Under the pieces are notes generated by a model, which saw only the letters and a program-made list of their open reading frames with translations, was not told where the DNA came from and did no database searches. DNA of 5,281 nucleotides from M0103 sp044341975 (GTDB taxonomy: Bacteria; Bacteroidota; Bacteroidia; Flavobacteriales_D; Crocinitomicaceae). Both the position numbers and the translations under genes were made by a program. The stretch's first letter is position 1, and the number at the start of each line of letters is the position of its first letter. The stretch spans positions 1-5,281 of the forward strand of contig JBIIQP010000172.1 of the NCBI GenBank assembly GCA_044341975.1, in the 5' to 3' direction. Shown here piece by piece: positions 1 through 5,281 of this stretch.

Positions 1-141
1 CAAATTTACAAAATCCTTTTCCTCAAGGTAGATTTTAGACACATAGGCCATGTCCGCAGCTACTTTGTCCTGCACCCCTTGATCCATAGCAAGTTCCAAT
101 AAAGCTTTTGCATACCTTGATGCTGCTTTTGTGCTCTTCAT
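1..141 (-). CDS. atpH: ATP synthase F1 subunit delta, N-terminal part (runs off the left edge)
   Basis: This is the delta subunit (OSCP homologue), which sits on top of the F1 head and anchors it to the b-subunit stalk. Only the first 47 codons are inside the window. The visible protein begins MKSTKAASRYAKALLELA; the RYAKALLELA stretch at residues 9-18 is the typical first helix of the delta/OSCP N-terminal six-helix domain, which binds the alpha-subunit N-termini. The frame stays open to base 1, so the gene is cut by the window and is not broken. The ATG lies 10 nt after the atpF stop, the usual atpF-atpH order. An AAGGGA stretch at 143-148 is only 1 nt from the ATG, too close for a classical Shine-Dalgarno. 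The identification rests on both the sequence and the position. Confidence 0.93.
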   Translation of the reverse strand, partial: MKSTKAASRYAKALLELAMDQGVQDKVAADMAYVSKIYLEEKDFVNL

Positions 142-151
142 GTCCCTTAAC

Positions 152-652
152 TTAATTCAAATTAATGTCTCCGGCCAATTTATCAGCCAATGCTTTTTGC
201 TTATCATCTGAAGAAAGTTCTCCTCTAACAACTTTCTCTGCAATCTCTAAGGAGAAAGAAGCAACTTGCGTTTTTAATTCGGCAATAGCCGCTGCTTTTT
301 CAGCTTCGATAGATTGCTTCGCAACAGCAAGTACTTTTTCAGCCTCTGTTTTCGCAGCTGATTTTGCATCCTCTACCATTTTAGTTGCTGTTTCCTTTGC
401 ATCTTTTACAATCGCATCACGCTCAGCACGAGCTTCTTTTAGAAGACTTTCATTTTGCGCTTGTAATTCTTTCATCTCTGCTTTGGTTTTCTCTGCCAAT
501 TCAAGAGATTCAGAAATTTTACCTTCTCGCTCATTCACCATTTCTAAAATAGGCTTCCAAGCAAATTTGCGAAGTAAAAAAAGCAATGCAATGAAGATAA
601 TAGACTGCCAAAAGAAGAGTCCAACTGAAAATTCACCTAGTAATTTTTCCAT
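152..652 (-). CDS. atpF: ATP synthase F0 subunit b (peripheral stalk)
   Basis: This is subunit b, the dimeric stator stalk that connects the membrane a subunit to delta and F1 and resists rotor torque. The protein has 166 aa, close to the usual 155-170. It has one N-terminal membrane segment at about residues 9-27 (rich in F, I and L). The conserved KFAWKPI tether follows at 29-35, with the VNEREGKI stretch at 39-46. A long, uninterrupted, Ala/Glu/Lys-rich helix from about 45 to 145 forms the right-handed coiled coil. The C-terminal tail (ELSSDDKQKALADKL) should contact delta. The start is fixed by the short N-terminus before the membrane helix and by the absence of another Met until residue 38. 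AGGA lies 1 nt before the ATG, so initiation probably does not rely on a standard Shine-Dalgarno. A 70-nt gap with a hairpin separates it from atpE. Confidence 0.97.
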   Translation of the reverse strand: MEKLLGEFSVGLFFWQSIIFIALLFLLRKFAWKPILEMVNEREGKISESLELAEKTKAEMKELQAQNESLLKEARAERDAIVKDAKETATKMVEDAKSAAKTEAEKVLAVAKQSIEAEKAAAIAELKTQVASFSLEIAEKVVRGELSSDDKQKALADKLAGDINLN

Positions 653-681
653 ATCCTAATATCAATGTTTAATTCAAATAA

Positions 682-716
682 AACCAATGTCGTTACCAAC
701 CGTAACGACATTGGTT
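682..716 (-). promoter_or_regulatory. Perfect 15-bp stem-loop between atpE and atpF (attenuator/terminator-like)
   Basis: The arms AACCAATGTCGTTAC (682-696) and GTAACGACATTGGTT (702-716) are exactly complementary and enclose a 5-nt loop at 697-701. On the transcribed minus strand the stem begins 6 nt after the atpE stop and is followed by a U-rich run (the stem end plus UUAUUU), so it resembles a weak intrinsic terminator with an interrupted U tract. Only 6 of the 15 pairs are GC. Since atpF and atpH must still be transcribed, a leaky attenuator or an mRNA 3'-end stabiliser is more likely than a full stop. Either would fit the need for many c subunits per b dimer. The structure is seen directly; the role is inferred. 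Confidence 0.75.
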
Positions 717-722
717 AAGGTT

Positions 723-914
723 TTAAACTGCGAATAATGCAGCAAATCCGATTCCTTCAATCAACGCTGCTGCGATAAGCATCGCTGTTTGAATTTTGTT
801 AGTTGCTTCTGGCTGACGAGCGATCGCTTCCATTGCTGAACCACCGATACGTCCGATCCCGATACCTGCACCGATTACTACCAATCCTGCACCTACAATA
901 GCTGGAATTTCCAT
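723..914 (-). CDS. atpE: ATP synthase F0 subunit c (rotor ring proteolipid)
   Basis: Subunit c forms the membrane rotor ring that carries protons past subunit a. The 63-aa hairpin shows the Gly-rich first helix (GAGIGIGRIGG, 15-25), the polar loop RQP (33-35) that contacts gamma and epsilon, and a second helix with the ion-carrying carboxylate Glu53 in ALIEGIGF. The residue after Glu53 is Gly, and Ile20 stands where Na+-type rings have Gln, so a proton-binding site is predicted. At 63 residues it is shorter than the usual 70-85, with few residues before helix 1 and only 10 after Glu53. The start is secure, because an in-frame TAA lies seven codons upstream with no ATG, GTG or TTG between. The 5' region is A-rich with no Shine-Dalgarno. 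It lies 32 nt after atpB. Confidence 0.97.
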   Translation of the reverse strand: MEIPAIVGAGLVVIGAGIGIGRIGGSAMEAIARQPEATNKIQTAMLIAAALIEGIGFAALFAV

Positions 915-946
915 GTTATTTATTATTTGAGGTTAAAAAATACAAA

Positions 947-2035
947 TTAATGATGCTCATCATGCTCTTCAACGGCGAATCCGAAATAAAGAGCAGTTAG
1001 CATCGTGAAAATATATGCTTGCAAAAATGCCACAAGCAATTCGATAATATTCAAAAACAATGTCAAACCTAGAAAAGCACCCTTTGCTCCCCAATTGTGG
1101 AATACAAAAAGTAAACTTATCAATGAACCAAGTACAATGTGTCCCGCCAACATGTTTGCATACAAACGAATCATCAAAGCGAAAGGCTTAATGAATACAC
1201 CTAAAAGCTCAATTGGAGCTAAGATGATTTTCATTGGCACTGGCACACCTGGCATCCAAAAAATGTGTTTCCAGTAATTGCCATTAGCAGTTGTCTGTGT
1301 AATAATGAACGTCAAAATAGCCAAGGTAAAAGTTACGGCAATATTTCCCGTCACGTTGACTCCGAGTGGCGTCATACCAACCAAATTCAATGTCCAAATA
1401 AAGAAAAATACTGTTAGCAAATACACCATGTATTTTTTATAGTGCTTGTGCCCAATATTTGGAATAGCAATATCGTCTCGAATGAACAAAACTAAAGGCT
1501 CTAAGAATTTAGCCGCACCTGTTGGCGCCAATGATGACTTGTAAGATTTTGCAACACTTCTAAACAAGAAGAAAAGAACACAAGCCATTATCAGGGTTAC
1601 AAATACATTTTTTGTAATCGAAAGATCGAGTGGCGCTGCAACTGTTGGATGACCGTGAGCATTTAATTTCAAATCACCAGAAGCATCTGTACGGTAGATT
1701 TTACCATGATCATCAAGCTTGTAATAACTCCCTTTTGAATTAACAACCTTATGACCATGCTCAAATTTAGATGACATAAAGACATGCAAGCCATTATCCC
1801 AAAGTATCACCGGAAGTGGAAATCCATAATGCTTTCCTTCGCTGTTATCTGAAAAAATATGAAAATCGTGAACATCTTGCGTGTGATGCTTTACATATTC
1901 ACTCATTTCTGCTCTTTCCTTATCTTCGGATGTTTGCTCTAATGTATCCTTATTGTTTTCTAATTGAGGGTTACTAAAAACTTGGTTAGAGTTCAACAAG
2001 AAAAGTGCGAAAATAAATCCTAATAACTTATGCAT
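947..2035 (-). CDS. atpB: ATP synthase F0 subunit a, with signal peptide and His-rich extension
   Basis: Subunit a provides the two proton half-channels facing the c ring. The protein has 362 aa, far longer than the roughly 270 aa of E. coli, because of an N-terminal signal peptide (residues 1 to about 21, hydrophobic LLGFIFALFLL) and an exported extension up to about residue 140 with 11 His between residues 50 and 130. Membrane segments lie at about 142-158, 203-221, 231-248, 268-295, 296-312 and 322-350. The essential arginine is Arg290 in MIRLYANMLAGH. By alignment with E. coli, His299 sits at the Glu219 site, Glu332 at the His245 site and Gln339 at Gln252, the swapped His/Glu arrangement also known in mitochondria. 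The C-terminus is acidic and His-rich (EEHDEHH). It is the first atp structural gene after a 94-nt gap with a candidate promoter. Confidence 0.97.
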   Translation of the reverse strand: MHKLLGFIFALFLLNSNQVFSNPQLENNKDTLEQTSEDKERAEMSEYVKHHTQDVHDFHIFSDNSEGKHYGFPLPVILWDNGLHVFMSSKFEHGHKVVNSKGSYYKLDDHGKIYRTDASGDLKLNAHGHPTVAAPLDLSITKNVFVTLIMACVLFFLFRSVAKSYKSSLAPTGAAKFLEPLVLFIRDDIAIPNIGHKHYKKYMVYLLTVFFFIWTLNLVGMTPLGVNVTGNIAVTFTLAILTFIITQTTANGNYWKHIFWMPGVPVPMKIILAPIELLGVFIKPFALMIRLYANMLAGHIVLGSLISLLFVFHNWGAKGAFLGLTLFLNIIELLVAFLQAYIFTMLTALYFGFAVEEHDEHH

Positions 2036-2067
2036 ATGGCTACAACATGTAGTTGATAAAAACGCCG

Positions 2068-2075
2068 CAAAAGTA
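2068..2075 (-). promoter_or_regulatory. Candidate Bacteroidota -7 promoter box upstream of atpB
   Basis: Read on the minus strand the box is TACTTTTG, which matches the TAnnTTTG -7 element known for the Bacteroidota primary sigma factor, and it is followed by CGGCG. Transcription would start roughly 7 nt downstream, leaving a 5' leader of about 25 nt before the atpB ATG. No clear TTTG (-33) element is visible 19-21 nt upstream, which lowers confidence. The box sits in the only sizeable gap among the upstream genes (2036-2129). The leader also contains a small 5-bp inverted repeat, CTACA/TGTAG, at 2040-2052 next to the start codon. Confidence 0.45.
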
Positions 2076-2129
2076 CATATAATTTTAAAAGGATTAAGGA
2101 AGATAGTTTAGATTTTTTTCAACGAAGGT

Positions 2130-2498
2130 TTAACTTTTGTTCATTTCTCTTGATGTAAAGACAATTTCGTGCACCAAACAAATCACATAAGGAATGAAAA
2201 AAGCGAGAAAAGATGGGCTTCTCAGGCCCTCTGTTCGATCCATATTTGGATAAAGCAGAATGAAGAAAAGAAAAAATTTTAATAGACTAAAATAAAGAAA
2301 ATAATACCCAAGATGCACGCTAATTCTTGCTTTAAAAGTGGAATAAACAAGAATAAAAATTACAGCGAGAATTAAATTAAATAGATAACTTTTAATAAGA
2401 AATGGATGAACAACACCAGACACTAAAAACCAATGACAAAGAAAGATTACAAAAAGTATTGGAGCAATTAATAAGAAACGAGACAAAGTTCTAATCAT
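2130..2498 (-). CDS. Small four-helix membrane protein next to atpB (AtpI-like position, unnamed family)
   Basis: This is a 122-aa, very hydrophobic inner-membrane protein of unknown function. With the start chosen here, predicted membrane segments lie at about residues 8-28, 37-55, 63-84 and 94-114, with short basic loops (FKAR, TSREMNK), giving four helices. E. coli AtpI has the same size and topology, and this gene likewise directly precedes atpB, so a role in c-ring assembly or ion supply is plausible. No convincing AtpI sequence motif is seen. It may belong to the small Bacteroidota DUF6168-type membrane proteins, a label recalled and not verified. The chosen ATG overlaps the atpZ end in ATGATTAG and has AGGA 8 nt upstream. 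An in-frame ATG at 2511-2513 would add five residues and enlarge the overlap to 23 nt. Confidence 0.8.
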   Translation of the reverse strand: MIRTLSRFLLIAPILFVIFLCHWFLVSGVVHPFLIKSYLFNLILAVIFILVYSTFKARISVHLGYYFLYFSLLKFFLFFILLYPNMDRTEGLRSPSFLAFFIPYVICLVHEIVFTSREMNKS

Positions 2499-2724
2499 TA
2501 TCAGATTCCTCATTCATTTTATTCACTTGTCTCAGCACGTTGTATAAAGACAAACCAACTGCTAAAAGCGTTAACCCAATGGTAAACCATTTTTTATCCA
2601 TTGGGTATTTTTGATCTAGGTATCGACCAACGTAGGCTCCTAAAAAGATAGTCGCCCCCATTTGTACCCCAATACCTGAAAGTCGAGCAAATTTCGAAAA
2701 ATTCCTTTTCGGTTCTTGCGACAT
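2491..2724 (-). CDS. atpZ: AtpZ/AtpI-type ATP synthase accessory protein
   Basis: This is a 77-aa inner-membrane protein with two helices, at about residues 14-35 and 46-65. The first helix carries GVQMGATIFLGAYVGRYLD (19-37), with the Gly-x3-Gly spacing and closing Leu-Asp typical of the AtpZ/ATPase_gene1 family. Family members are encoded upstream of atpB in many bacteria and are linked to c-ring assembly and, with AtpI, to Mg2+/Ca2+ transport. The C-terminal tail is charged and cytoplasmic. The frame can be extended upstream to an ATG at 2796, but that 24-residue addition would lie wholly inside the bactofilin gene. The ATG at 2722-2724, four nt after the bactofilin stop, gives a normal family length and is preferred. 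No Shine-Dalgarno is visible. The end overlaps the next gene by 8 nt, suggesting translational coupling. Confidence 0.85.
   Translation of the reverse strand: MSQEPKRNFSKFARLSGIGVQMGATIFLGAYVGRYLDQKYPMDKKWFTIGLTLLAVGLSLYNVLRQVNKMNEESDND
2507..2510 (-). promoter_or_regulatory. Ribosome binding site (AGGA) deciding the start of the four-helix protein
   Basis: On the minus strand AGGA lies 8 nt before the ATG at 2496-2498, inside the last codons of atpZ. This is the only well-spaced Shine-Dalgarno-like site among the starts in the window. It favours that ATG over the in-frame ATG at 2511-2513, which has no such site in front of it. Confidence 0.5.
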
Positions 2725-2728
2725 GATT

Positions 2729-3142
2729 TTAGTAGAGAGAGTTCTCTGTCTCTTCTGAATTTGTTGAAGCAGTAACCTTGTGGCCACCTGCGCCATTCAT
2801 TTTACAAGCGCCAAGGAAAATAGCACCTTCTTCAATGTGCAACTTATTTGTGTAAATGTCGCCTTGAATGTTTGATCGATCCCGAAGAATCAAAAGACCT
2901 TCCACCATCAACTTTCCATCAATTCTACCTTCAATATCAGCTTCCTGACACGTAAGGTTTCCTTTCAAACTTCCATTTTCACCAATTACAACTTTTGCAG
3001 AAGTCGTGATGTTTCCTTCTACCTCACCATCAATGCGAATGTTAGATTCTGAGATGATGTCTCCAATAATTTTGGTACCTTCCACCAACCTGTTTACGCT
3101 GTCGGTACTTTCAAAATTTGTTTTTTCTTTTCTGTTCAACAT
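2729..3142 (-). CDS. Bactofilin (polymer-forming cytoskeletal protein)
   Basis: Bactofilins polymerise without nucleotide into membrane-associated filaments that scaffold cell-wall and envelope proteins. The protein has 137 aa. The beta-helix domain spans about residues 18-115 and shows the family opening, NRLVEGTKIIGDI (17-29), then repeated short turns such as IRIDGEVEGNI (35-45), GSLKGNL (57-63), IEGRIDGKL (70-78) and IQGDIYTNKL (92-101), with hydrophobic residues and Gly recurring about every six positions. The flexible N-terminus, MLNRKEK, is short and basic after a hydrophobic residue, as in membrane-binding bactofilin tails. The C-terminal tail (about 116-137) is polar and disordered. 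The ATG is 2 nt after the PorW/SprE stop codon and the stop is 4 nt before atpZ, so co-transcription with both is very likely. Its partner is unknown. Confidence 0.93.
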   Translation of the reverse strand: MLNRKEKTNFESTDSVNRLVEGTKIIGDIISESNIRIDGEVEGNITTSAKVVIGENGSLKGNLTCQEADIEGRIDGKLMVEGLLILRDRSNIQGDIYTNKLHIEEGAIFLGACKMNGAGGHKVTASTNSEETENSLY

Positions 3143-3144
3143 GA

Positions 3145-5281
3145 CTAATAAAATTCATCATAAAATGTCTCGTACTCCTGAAGCAGCTTATTTTCAAAAA
3201 GTAACTTCAAGTTTTCTTGAGTAATCACCATGATTTTCGCTTTCTGAAGATCAAGCAAGTGTTTCCTCGTTGATTTGAATATACGGACATATTTCAATGC
3301 GGTTACATCATTATCGAAATCTTGTACTAAAATTACACTTTGATCATCATCATATATCTTCGAACTAACCTTTAATGCATCCCTACTAAAAAACTCCCTA
3401 TCAAAGTCTGAAACCTTTGATTTTGCTGTGCTAGAGCTCTCTCCCTTGTTCAGAAAAATAATAACCCATTGAGTTGCATTTTCCTGAAAAATAAATGGTG
3501 ATTTTTTTCCAAATTCAGCAGAAATATTTTTTGAATAACCTGTTTGAATGATTTTAATCATTTCTTTCGCTCTGGCTTCTTCGTCTGTAGCGGGATACTC
3601 TGCAATTAATTGTTCAAGCACAGGTAAAAGTTCTTTTTTGTTCTCAGTCATCTGTCCCATACTCATTGCTTTCAACAACATGTATTTAGAACGAAATTTA
3701 TTTTCCTTTTCCTGCGCTATTACGGCGTCTGCACGCGAAATAACTGGCATATAAAGCCCCTTCTTGTAGCGCTCTAAGACAAGTAAATAATCTTGTTCAG
3801 CCAACGCTTCTCGTTCCTTTCTTTTAATGAAAAAGTCCGGATCTCTGAGGTAATTTGCATAATCGGAATTGGGATAGGTAATTAAAATGTATTGTTTTTC
3901 CGCTTCTGATTTAGCTTCATCTGAAACATATAATTTATAAAGTTGAAAAGCAGATGACAAGTCAATGTCTCCTTCGGTATTCTTGGAACGAACAGCTTCA
4001 AATTGCTTTTTGGCCATCTCCGGTTCCTTTAATTCTTCTTTGTAGATCACTCCTGCGCTGTATAGTGCTTCAAGCAATCGGTCATTCGAGGCCTTCATGG
4101 CAGAATCCGTAAGCGGTATATCCGCCAAAAGCATATCAACCGTAAGCGTATCGGTATTTTTTACTACATCTTCCGAAACTGCTGAAGTGTCAGTTTCTTC
4201 GTCGTCTTTAATAGCCATCATGACCGTCTTATCGCTGCGCCTCCAATTATCTTCATTTTCACGGGTTCCCCAAAGGCGACGGAATTCTTCAAAGCCATCA
4301 CCGCGTGTTTTTGGGTTGTTGAAATACCATTTGCTACCTGTACCCCCAGATTGAACTGCATTGTTTTGATTTTGTTGTAATTCACGCAACCTTTCGGCTT
4401 CCATTTTCTTTTTGCGCTCTTGTTCTTCTTTCGTTTTTTTAATGACATTCTCAATAAAAGCCACACGCTTATCTTCAGTCATTGCCGCTATGCGCTGCAC
4501 ACTGTCTTCAAAATTAGCTGTTTCAACTGCCGCTACTAGGTCTGCCAGTTTATTGGCTTTGTTTTTCACTCCCTCAGCATTTGGATATTTGTCATCAATT
4601 ACGGTCGCACACGAATCATAATACTTTTGAGCTTTGACATAATTCCGTTTTGCAAACGATAAATCACCCATTTTCTCGAACGACATTCCTTTTTGACGAG
4701 GGTTTGACGTTGAATAAAATGCCGATTGTGTTAAGTATTCAAATGCTTTCGGTTCATTCGATTTTTGCAATTCTATATCTGCTAAGGCGTAGTAGATTTG
4801 ATCTTTGAATGGGGCGTTTTTTGCATCACGAAGCATTTTCATTAATTCCTTACGCACTTTTTCATCACCTCCCATGAATGCACGTTTCAATCGTGCATTG
4901 AAATGCATTTCATATGGGGCATTGTATTTTAAACATTGACTGTAGTGACTTTTTGCCTCCTCCTTGCTGCCATAAAATTCATTTAACTGAGCAATGATAT
5001 AATGAACCCGCGATTTATCTGTTTGAACTTTGGCATGTTCAAGGGATGACTCCAAAAATTTTATTGCCTCTTGTGGATTTTGTTTTTGAAGCGCTAATTC
5101 TGCTTTGGTTTTGTCTAAGTCAAACAATATAGAATGCGGTACCAGTGCAATTTCGGCTTCTTTTTTATCTCCTTTTTTGGTCGCTTTGTTTTCTTTGCCT
5201 TTCTCTTCTTGCTCTGCTAACGCTTTGTCTAATGAAGAAAGACTAAAGCCTGCTTCGGTTAATTTATTCAGTTGAATATTG
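3145..5281 (-). CDS. porW: PorW/SprE-like TPR protein of the type IX secretion system (N-terminus beyond the right edge)
   Basis: PorW (SprE in gliding flavobacteria) is an envelope TPR lipoprotein needed for type IX secretion and gliding. The frame is open to base 5281, giving 711 visible residues; the TTG at 5125-5127 is internal, and 51 more codons precede it, including a Lys/Glu-rich linker. Degenerate TPR helices cover about residues 52-280. A charged coiled-coil linker (about 283-303) leads to the family hallmark box, WYFNN at 318-322, RRLWGTRE at 334-341 and EDNWRRSDK at 343-351. An acidic Ser/Thr stretch and a second TPR block follow (about 395-580). A compact C-terminal alpha/beta domain (about 596-711) ends ETFYDEFY. 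A signal peptide and lipobox cannot be checked here. The family call rests on recognising the central box and the C-terminal domain from memory, supported by the neighbouring bactofilin and atp genes. Confidence 0.85.
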   Translation of the reverse strand, partial: NIQLNKLTEAGFSLSSLDKALAEQEEKGKENKATKKGDKKEAEIALVPHSILFDLDKTKAELALQKQNPQEAIKFLESSLEHAKVQTDKSRVHYIIAQLNEFYGSKEEAKSHYSQCLKYNAPYEMHFNARLKRAFMGGDEKVRKELMKMLRDAKNAPFKDQIYYALADIELQKSNEPKAFEYLTQSAFYSTSNPRQKGMSFEKMGDLSFAKRNYVKAQKYYDSCATVIDDKYPNAEGVKNKANKLADLVAAVETANFEDSVQRIAAMTEDKRVAFIENVIKKTKEEQERKKKMEAERLRELQQNQNNAVQSGGTGSKWYFNNPKTRGDGFEEFRRLWGTRENEDNWRRSDKTVMMAIKDDEETDTSAVSEDVVKNTDTLTVDMLLADIPLTDSAMKASNDRLLEALYSAGVIYKEELKEPEMAKKQFEAVRSKNTEGDIDLSSAFQLYKLYVSDEAKSEAEKQYILITYPNSDYANYLRDPDFFIKRKEREALAEQDYLLVLERYKKGLYMPVISRADAVIAQEKENKFRSKYMLLKAMSMGQMTENKKELLPVLEQLIAEYPATDEEARAKEMIKIIQTGYSKNISAEFGKKSPFIFQENATQWVIIFLNKGESSSTAKSKVSDFDREFFSRDALKVSSKIYDDDQSVILVQDFDNDVTALKYVRIFKSTRKHLLDLQKAKIMVITQENLKLLFENKLLQEYETFYDEFY

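Noticed and set aside
165..659. Long plus-strand frame opposite atpF
   Set aside because: It mirrors the coiled-coil codons of atpF and gives a Ser/Ala/Phe-rich translation with no family features; it is an antisense shadow.
682..716. Full operon terminator after atpE
   Set aside because: The stem is only 40% GC, the U tract is interrupted, and essential atpF and atpH follow at once in the same direction; at most partial termination is plausible.
1005..1277. Plus-strand frame opposite atpB
   Set aside because: It lies wholly within the well-supported atpB gene on the other strand and has no recognisable domain.
2725..2796. Upstream extension of atpZ to the ATG at 2796
   Set aside because: The extra 24 residues would be encoded entirely within the bactofilin gene, lack family similarity, and the ATG at 2722-2724 is ideally placed after the bactofilin stop.
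3006..3224. Plus-strand frame across the bactofilin/PorW junction
   Set aside because: It is antisense to two confident genes, low in complexity and has no domain.
4218..4466. Minus-strand frame inside the PorW/SprE gene, in another frame
   Set aside because: It overlaps the coiled-coil and Trp-box coding region; the Lys-rich translation comes from reading AAA/AAG codons out of frame.
3548..4621. Plus-strand frames at 3548-3754, 4097-4354 and 4412-4621
   Set aside because: All are Ser-rich translations opposite Glu/Lys-rich PorW/SprE codons, typical shadows with no supporting start or domain.

Overview
The window is an ordinary, tightly packed bacterial operon segment read entirely on the minus strand. 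It suggests a Bacteroidota member, probably of the Cytophagales/Flavobacteriia type. The grounds are a PorW/SprE-type protein (a type IX secretion component restricted to this phylum), an F-type ATPase subunit a with a cleavable signal peptide and a long His-rich extension, a TAnnTTTG-type promoter box, AT-rich DNA, and starts that mostly lack a well-spaced Shine-Dalgarno. The order-level placement is tentative.

In transcription order, from high to low coordinate, the layout is as follows. (1) The C-terminal 711 codons of a PorW/SprE-like TPR protein, whose N-terminus lies beyond the right edge. (2) A bactofilin, starting 2 nt after the PorW stop. (3) A 77-aa AtpZ/AtpI-type two-helix protein, 4 nt after the bactofilin stop. 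(4) A 122-aa four-helix membrane protein overlapping the atpZ end. (5) A 94-nt gap with a candidate promoter. (6) The F0 genes atpB (a), atpE (c) and atpF (b), then the first 47 codons of atpH (delta), which runs off the left edge. The F1 genes presumably follow. A perfect 15-bp stem-loop sits between atpE and atpF.

Functionally, the left half builds the proton channel and peripheral stalk of ATP synthase. The two small membrane proteins upstream sit where atpI/atpZ genes sit in other phyla and probably help c-ring assembly or ion supply. The bactofilin and PorW/SprE belong to envelope organisation and protein secretion. Their near-zero spacing with the atp accessory genes suggests co-transcription, but a shared function is only inferred.

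No RNA gene, CRISPR array, mobile element or sign of recent transfer was seen. No stretch over 300 bases lacks a gene. The points most worth a second look are the atpE/atpF hairpin, the unnamed four-helix protein, the His-rich extension of subunit a, and the secretion/cytoskeleton/ATP-synthase neighbourhood.
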